From Flavobacteriaceae bacterium (GTDB lineage Bacteria > Bacteroidota > Bacteroidia > Flavobacteriales > Flavobacteriaceae), in the NCBI GenBank assembly GCA_030694835.1, contig JAUYUF010000114.1, forward strand, positions 1 through 7,058: DNA of 7,058 nt, read 5' to 3'. The position numbers were made by a program, and so were the translations under genes. Below, piece after piece: positions 1 through 5,100 of the stretch. The notes beneath the pieces are model-generated. The model made no database searches. It saw nothing but the letters and a program-made list of their open reading frames with translations, and was not told the origin of the DNA. Position 1 is the first letter of the stretch; each line of letters starts with the position of its first letter.

Positions 1-335
1 GATTAATCATGTTTTTTATAATGTTTGAAATTCACTATAAATATACTGATTATCAGGCTTTTATGCAAATATTTTATTGCTTTTTATCATAAATTTTTTG
101 CTTTTTTCTTGTGATTTTTAACCCTTAATTCGCATTATTAATTTTTCTCTACCACCATTTAAAAAAGAACTAAAAATCTATGTCTTCAAAGTAATTTAGA
201 CTTGTACTTAGAGAGTGTTTATTATATGAAATCACACATTCAATAAAGGTAAATTTACGAAATGTTGGTTGTCTTTTAGAATAAAAAAAGGTAACTCATT
301 AATTTTCCAATAGTTATAAATTTATAAAGTGAATT

Positions 336-411
336 CTGGTTGCAACTCCGAGTAATAGGGGGAGCAACACCAGTAAGGGTTTCAAGACATTTAGTTTTGG
401 AACCTTTTTTT
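336..411 (+). ncRNA. Possible small RNA or structured leader ending in an intrinsic terminator
   Basis: A bulged hairpin at 336-373 is followed after four bases by a terminator hairpin and a T tract. The first hairpin pairs CTGG (336-339) with CCAG (370-373), TTG (340-342) with CAA (365-367) and CTCC (346-349) with GGAG (361-364). That is 11 Watson-Crick pairs with a 3-nt and a 2-nt bulge and an 11-nt loop. The segment is clearly richer in G and C than the DNA around it. No protein gene on the + strand leads into it within the window, so a small RNA or the 3' end of an unseen transcript are the main readings. The 5' end is unknown and I could not find a good promoter, so the start given here is only the start of visible structure. 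Confidence 0.35.
378..411 (+). terminator. Rho-independent terminator, + strand
   Basis: GGTTTCAAGAC (378-388) pairs over its whole length with GTTTTGGAACC (394-404) across a 5-nt ATTTA loop, and seven T follow at 405-411. Two of the 11 pairs are G-U (382/400 and 386/396). On the opposite strand these become A-C mismatches and no T tract follows the stem, so the signal is specific to + strand transcription. It therefore cannot serve the minus-strand kinase gene that ends at 695. Confidence 0.7.
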
Positions 412-412
412 G

Positions 413-434
413 TGCGCAAGGTTTGCGCAAGGTT
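413..434. repeat. Tandem 11-bp duplication
   Basis: TGCGCAAGGTT occurs twice back to back (413-423 and 424-434), immediately after the terminator T tract. The junction creates a perfect 8-bp palindrome, TTGCGCAA (423-430). Function is unknown; a protein-binding site or simple slippage duplication are both possible. Confidence 0.6.
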
Positions 435-455
435 TTGACAGAAATTGAATTATTT

Positions 456-480
456 TATAGTTTTCTTTATCAAAACTATA
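456..480. repeat. AT-rich inverted repeat
   Basis: TATAGTTTT (456-464) and AAAACTATA (472-480) are perfect 9-bp complements around a 7-nt loop. The right arm runs into TATATTTG (477-484), which fits the Bacteroidota -7 consensus TAnnTTTG, but no TTG lies at a suitable distance upstream. No clean T tract follows on either strand, so this is not called a terminator. It could be an operator or a chance structure in AT-rich DNA. Confidence 0.35.
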
Positions 481-694
481 TTTGGTACTTTTTTATTTCG
501 CTTCTTATGAATAAATATGTTTATTTATAGTTTCCAGCAGCAAAACACTTGAAACAGGTTTTGAGAGGTAATAGGTTTAACAAAAAGCCAATACTTTTCT
601 TTATCAACTGTAATTAAAATGATTCAGGATGAAGTTATGACTGCATTACTCTTTTCATTTTCTCTTCTCCTACTTTTTCTTGACGAACTAATTC

Positions 695-1891
695 TTAATT
701 AGGAATCGTAAAATAAAAAGTAGTTCCTTTTCCTTCCTCTGATTCTACCCATAGTTGACCACCGAGCATATCAACATAAGATTTTGCAATTGATAAACCT
801 AAACCAGATCCTTCATAAACATTTTTATCTTCAATATCTGCCATTACAAACCTATCAAATATAAATGCTTGTCTATCTTTCGGAATCCCAATTCCTGTAT
901 CTTTTATATAGAACTCAAAATTTTGATCTTGTATATAACAACCAAATTCAATACTCCCTTGATGGGTGAATTTTATGGCATTTTTTAAGACATTGGTCAT
1001 AATAGAATTGATTTTAATGGCATCTGATTTCAAAATAGTTTCAGCGTCACTTAATCCATTTTTAGCTAACAATTGAATTCCTTTTTTATCAGCTTCAGGT
1101 TCAAAGAAATTAAACAGTTCTTCTAATTGTGCTTTTATATTTATATCTGATAATTTAACTTCTACAGAGCCTGCTTCAATTTTAGATATATCCATAAGGT
1201 CGGTAACAGTATTCAATAAACGACGGCAACTGTTTCCAATGATATCTAAATATTTTTGTTGTTTTTCAATTTTTAGATCTGTAGTTCTTAGTATCTCTGT
1301 AAAACCAAGAATACCATTCATAGGGGTTCGTATCTCATGACTCATATTGCCTAAAAAAGCTGATTTTAAACGATTACTTTCTTCTGCTTTATTTTTAGCG
1401 ATGATTAATTCCGCATTGGTTTTGGCTAAAACCGCGGTTCGTTCTTTTACTTTTTCTTCTAAGATTTCATTCTGATTTTCTAATGTTTGATGCAACAAAA
1501 GTGTTTTGAGTAAATTTCTAATACGCAATTCTACTTCAATTAAATCGAATGGTTTGGTTAAAAAATCGGTTGCACCATTGGTGAGTGCTTGTTGTTTGGT
1601 TTCGTTTTTTGCATCGGCAGTAAGCACCAAAATGGGTAAAAAGGCACCTTGTGGAATCAACGGTTTTATTTGTTCCATCACCTGAAATCCGTTGAGATAT
1701 GGCATCATTAAATCTAGTAAAATGATATCCGGTTTAAATGATATGAGTAAATCTGCCACTTTTCGAGGATCGGTTGTAGCATAATAATTGGTGTATTCCA
1801 TCATATCGAGTAATCCTATAAGTACATCAATGTTTTGTTGCTGATCATCTACAATCAGAATGTTGGCATTTTTTAAGTTTGAATTTAGCAT
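695..1891 (-). CDS. Receiver-histidine kinase (REC-HisKA-HATPase), cytoplasmic
   Basis: This 398-residue protein is a two-component kinase with its receiver at the front. The REC domain (about 9-128) has acidic pair D15/D16, phospho-acceptor D60 in IILLD, T91 and K113 in LTKP, so all catalytic positions are present. A charged coiled coil (about 130-175) joins it to HisKA, with H185 in SHEIRTP. The HATPase has the N-box around N300/N304, G1 DTGIGIP (331-337), F-box FIFDRF and G2 GSGLGLS (361-367). There is no signal peptide or membrane segment. The kinase core looks intact; the protein has no HPt and no DNA-binding domain. The start ATG is preceded by seven A and then a heptamer repeat array, with no Shine-Dalgarno box, as is usual in Bacteroidota. 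It lies 255 nt downstream of the large hybrid kinase in the same direction. Inference: REC may receive phosphate from that kinase and gate this one. I do not assign a gene name. Confidence 0.95.
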   Translation of the reverse strand: MLNSNLKNANILIVDDQQQNIDVLIGLLDMMEYTNYYATTDPRKVADLLISFKPDIILLDLMMPYLNGFQVMEQIKPLIPQGAFLPILVLTADAKNETKQQALTNGATDFLTKPFDLIEVELRIRNLLKTLLLHQTLENQNEILEEKVKERTAVLAKTNAELIIAKNKAEESNRLKSAFLGNMSHEIRTPMNGILGFTEILRTTDLKIEKQQKYLDIIGNSCRRLLNTVTDLMDISKIEAGSVEVKLSDINIKAQLEELFNFFEPEADKKGIQLLAKNGLSDAETILKSDAIKINSIMTNVLKNAIKFTHQGSIEFGCYIQDQNFEFYIKDTGIGIPKDRQAFIFDRFVMADIEDKNVYEGSGLGLSIAKSYVDMLGGQLWVESEEGKGTTFYFTIPN

Positions 1892-1947
1892 TTTTTTTAG
1901 GTATTAGATATTAGGTAATAGGCAATAGGTATTAGGCATTAGTATTT
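1892..1947. repeat. Heptamer repeat array abutting the kinase start codon
   Basis: On the + strand AGGTATT, AGATATT, AGGTAAT, AGGCAAT, AGGTATT and AGGCATT follow one another in strict 7-bp register from 1899 to 1940, and AGTATTT continues at 1941. The consensus is roughly AGGYAWT. On the minus strand this reads as ATACCTA-type units leading into seven A and then the ATG of the 398-residue kinase, so the array is the immediate 5' untranslated region of that gene. Changes in copy number would shift upstream signals by 7 nt. Confidence 0.8.
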
Positions 1948-1965
1948 TTCATTTTTAACTTGTTG

Positions 1966-1985
1966 CCCTGAGCGGAGCCGAAGGG
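1966..1985. repeat. GC-rich 20-bp dispersed-type repeat
   Basis: CCCTGAGCGGAGCCGAAGGG stands out in AT-rich DNA and has complementary ends (CCCT/AGGG) with an imperfect interior. From memory, close variants are scattered through intergenic DNA of flavobacteria and some cyanobacteria; this was not searched. The stem is short and imperfect and no T tract follows on the minus strand, so it is not called a terminator. Confidence 0.55.
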
Positions 1986-2028
1986 TTAATTGTCCATTGT
2001 CCTGATACTTGATACCTGATACTTTTTA
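1986..2028. repeat. Heptamer repeat block, first copy
   Basis: TTAATTGTCCATTGT (1986-2000) is followed by CCTGATA, CTTGATA, CCTGATA and then CTTTTTA. The CYTGATA units keep 7-bp register from 2001 to 2021. Read as GATACCT on the + strand, they resemble the minus-strand AATACCT units of the array at 1899-1940, so the two arrays are of similar sequence in opposite orientation. A near copy of this block occurs at 2093-2135. Confidence 0.75.
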
Positions 2029-2092
2029 TAGAACGCTGATCTTCGAGCGCTGATTTTTATTTTTATCCGTTTTTATCCGCGTGCTAACTTTT
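2029..2092. repeat. Short-repeat segment between two copies of the heptamer block
   Basis: CGCTGAT occurs twice (2034-2040 and 2048-2054), separated by 7 bp, and TTTTATCCG occurs twice in a 10-bp tandem (2061-2069 and 2071-2079). The segment is bracketed by the heptamer blocks at 1986-2028 and 2093-2135. No open reading frame or clear terminal inverted repeat is visible. From memory, similar CGCTGAT/TTTTATCCG strings occur between genes in other Bacteroidota; this was not searched. Confidence 0.6.
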
Positions 2093-2162
2093 CATTGTTT
2101 CCTGATACTTGATACTTGATACCTGATACTTTTTAATTTTTAATTATCAATTGTTCATTGTT
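2093..2162. repeat. Heptamer repeat block, second copy, running into the 3' end of the hybrid kinase gene
   Basis: CATTGTTT is followed by CCTGATA, CTTGATA, CTTGATA, CCTGATA and CTTTTTA (2101-2135), one unit more than the copy at 2001-2028. On the minus strand the 7-nt register continues upstream through AAAATTA, ATAATTA, ACAATTG and ACAATGA, crossing the TGA stop (2147-2149) into the coding sequence. The last four codons of the hybrid kinase (Thr-Met-Asn-Asn) are thus written in repeat DNA. Confidence 0.7.
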
Positions 2163-5100
2163 TTATCAACTTCTTTTAATAACTCCAACACATCTATCGG
2201 TTTGGTTAAATAGGCTTTTGCGCCAGCTTTAAGCAAATTTTCTATTTGTTTTTCAGTGGCATCTGCGCTTAATACAATTACCGGAATCTCTTTTGTTTTG
2301 CTGTTGTTTAGCAACAATTTCAATACTTTGCTTCCGTGGATATCGGGTAAATCGAGGTCAAGTAAAATTAAATCTGGTTTATAATCTATGGCAAGATTCA
2401 ACGCGTTTTTACCGTACATATTGGTAATTAAATTAACCGACGTACGCTGGGTATCCATAATTTGTTTTACCAATTGCTGGTTAGATATATTATCTTCTAT
2501 ATACAAAAGTGTTCCGCTAATATTTTTATTTACAGTTTCATTAGCTTTAAAGTCACCCATGCGTTCGTGATGTCCATTCTGACTTTCCGTTTGTGGCAGT
2601 TCAATCCAAAAAGTACTTCCTTTATCTATTTCACTTTCAACCCCAATACTTCCGTTCATCGCTTCTATTAATTTTTTAGAAACCGCCAATCCAAGTCCGG
2701 TTCCTTCAATAATTGAAATTTCTGTTCCAATGCGTTGAAACGGATTAAAAAGTTTGTTGATTTCTTCGGATGCAATTCCTTTGCCCGTATCGGTAATATA
2801 AATTCTTATTTTCTCATTTTGATGTTTAATTCTGATGGTTACCAAACCACTTTCATCGTTATATTTTACGGCATTGTTCACTAAATTTAGCATTACTTGT
2901 TTTAATTTCTGATGATCTGCTTTTACATATAAGTTAAGCATATCGGTATTTTCTAATTCAATTTTAATAGCTCTTTCTGTTGCCATTGGATAAATGATAT
3001 CGATGGTTTCTGTAATAATTCTTTTTATTTCAACAGGTTCGATAGAAATGGAAAGTTCGCCGGCTTCAATACGCGATAAATCGAGTACTTCATTGATTAA
3101 ATTGAGCAAATGTTTACCACTTTTCATAATATGATCAACGCCTTTTTTGTGAGCAGGATTCAATTCGCCCATATCCATCAATTGGGTAAAACCAAGTATT
3201 GAATTGAGCGGTGTGCGCAATTCATGACTCATACGCGATAAAAATTCGCTTTTTGCTACATTGGCTCTTTCAGCTTCGGTTTTTGCGTTTTTTATTTCTT
3301 CCTCTGCTTTTTTGCGTTCTGTAATATCTATAATACTGGTCAAAATCATCGTTTCATTATTGATGTGGATAGGATTCAAACCCACTTCAATAGGGATTTT
3401 AGTGCCATCTTTTCTCAAACCGAATAAGTCGCGGCCTGTTCCCATATTGCGTGCTGTTGGTTTAGAAATAAAAACAGACCGAAGACGCTCATGGCCCATT
3501 CCAACCGGATTGGGCACTAACATTTCTATTTTCTTTCCAATCAGTTCATCACGGTTATATCCGAAATAATTTTCTGTTTGCTTGTTGATCAATTGGATTT
3601 TCCCGTTTGAACCAACCAAAATAATGGCATTGGGTGCTGATTCAACAACCAATTTAAATCGATCTTCTGCTTTCTTGCTTTCGGTGATATCGCGCGAAAC
3701 GACCAACAGTTGTTGTGGTTTTCCATTGCTTCCTAAAATTGGTGAAATAGAGACATCCCACCATTTGGGTGTACCGCCCATGGTTGGTGAGAAGCCCTTA
3801 AAAGAACCAAATTGCCCTTGCAGGGCGTTAGAGATGGCGTCTGATGCAGCTACAAAGTCAGCACCTTTCCAAAAATTCTTGTAGGGGAGGTTCAAGTATT
3901 TATCCAGATTTTCAATTTCCAACAAATGTTGGCCTGTTAAGTTCAAGCTTTGCAGCTTACCTTCCAAATCAAGGGTCTTGATGCAATCGGTGCTGCTGTC
4001 GATGATGCTTTGGTTGAAGGCCGAACTTTCTTGGAGTGCTTCCTCTGCTTGCTTGCGTTCATCAATTTCTTTCAGTAAATTTTCATTGGTTTCTGCAAGT
4101 TGTTGGGTTCTTTCTTCAACTCTTTGTTCGAGTTCTAAATTGATGTTGCGTATTTTTTCTTCATTTCGGTTGCTGCTAATGGCCAAACTCGCCAATGAAA
4201 CAACTGATTTTAAAAGTTCTATTTCTTCAGATTGTGGCGCTTGCGCTTGCCGATGGTAAATGGCAAAAGTACCCAAGACATTATTTTCGGCATCGAGTAT
4301 GGGTTCTGACCAACAAGATCTTAGGTTAGCCCGCTGAGTTAATTCGGTGTATGCAGCCCAGTTTGGATGGGTAAGCAAATCTTCTGCAATTATTCTGGTT
4401 TTTATATAGGCGGCGGCACCGCAAGAACCCACTTTTTCGCCAATTTCAATTCCATCAATTGCCTGATTATAAAATTCGGGTAAACTTGGTGCGGCTCCGT
4501 TCAGCAAATGTTTCCCTTCATCATCCATTAAGAGAATAGAACAAAGAGTAGTTGGGTCTTCTGCTTCAACCAATTTAACAATCGCTTCTAGGATTGTGGA
4601 AAGTGGCAATCCGTAAATAATTGATTCTAGTATTTGGGTTTGTTGAAACTTTCTGTTTTCTGCTTTTTTGCGTTTAGTAATGTCGTCTATCAGTATTAAA
4701 ATATAATCAATTGTCCCATCGTTTTTTCTTACGCCTTGTACCGAAAGGGTAATATCAATCATGTGTCCATCTTTGTGTTGGTATTGCTTTTCCATCACAT
4801 AACCGTTATGCTCGCCGCTCAGTAATTTTTCCACTTCATTCACCTTTTCTTCCTTTGGAAAGGTTATTTCTGCCCAAGTCATCTGCAATAACTCTTCTTC
4901 GCTATACCCTATCATATCGCATAAATACTTGTTGGCAGAAAGGAAATAGTAAGTAATTGGATGGGTGGTTGCCATACCCACCACCCCTAAATCAAGGGTT
5001 CGACGGAAGCGTTCTTCTTTTTCTTGGAGGATTTCTTCTGTTTGTTTTCGTTCTGTAATATCTAATATAGATCCTAAGAGTGATTTCGGATTTCCATTGT

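Larger units (their letters stand above)
1..694. other. Intergenic region without a convincing protein gene
   Basis: This AT-rich stretch lies downstream of the minus-strand kinase gene that ends at 695. No frame on either strand gives a convincing protein; the longest open stretches I read are only 20-30 codons. It does contain structured DNA: perfect palindromes at 249-258 (GTAAATTTAC) and 314-327 (TTATAAATTTATAA), a bulged hairpin at 336-373, a + strand intrinsic terminator at 378-411, a tandem 11-mer at 413-434 and an AT hairpin at 456-480. I found no clear minus-strand terminator for the kinase gene between 430 and 694. Confidence 0.6.

Noticed and set aside
9..92. + strand 27-codon open frame beginning MFFIMFEIHYKY
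   Set aside because: Very short, composed of Phe/Tyr/Ile codons expected from AT-rich DNA, with no ribosome-binding or promoter signal and no recognisable motif.
477..484. TATATTTG as a + strand promoter -7 box
   Set aside because: It matches TAnnTTTG, but the nearest upstream TTG (445-447) is 29 nt away, beyond the 17-23 nt range, and no gene follows on the + strand.
541..563. CAAAAC/GTTTTG inverted repeat as a terminator of the 398-residue kinase gene
   Set aside because: Six AT-rich pairs with an 11-nt loop and no T run after it on the minus strand; too weak to call.
637..702. + strand 21-codon hydrophobic frame (MTALLFSFSLLLLFL...) preceded by AGGA
   Set aside because: It overlaps the end of the kinase gene in antisense, the Leu/Phe/Ser content follows from a pyrimidine-rich tract, and AGGA means little in Bacteroidota, which rarely use Shine-Dalgarno starts.
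1966..1985. Intrinsic terminator for the hybrid kinase gene
   Set aside because: The stem is only four clean pairs with an imperfect interior, and no T tract follows it on the minus strand.
1899..2135. CRISPR array
   Set aside because: The repeats are only 7 bp and directly tandem, with no unique spacers, and no cas genes are nearby.
2388..4259. + strand open frames of 60-102 codons opposite the hybrid kinase
   Set aside because: They are antisense shadows of a strongly supported coding sequence, lack domain features and have no separate expression signals.
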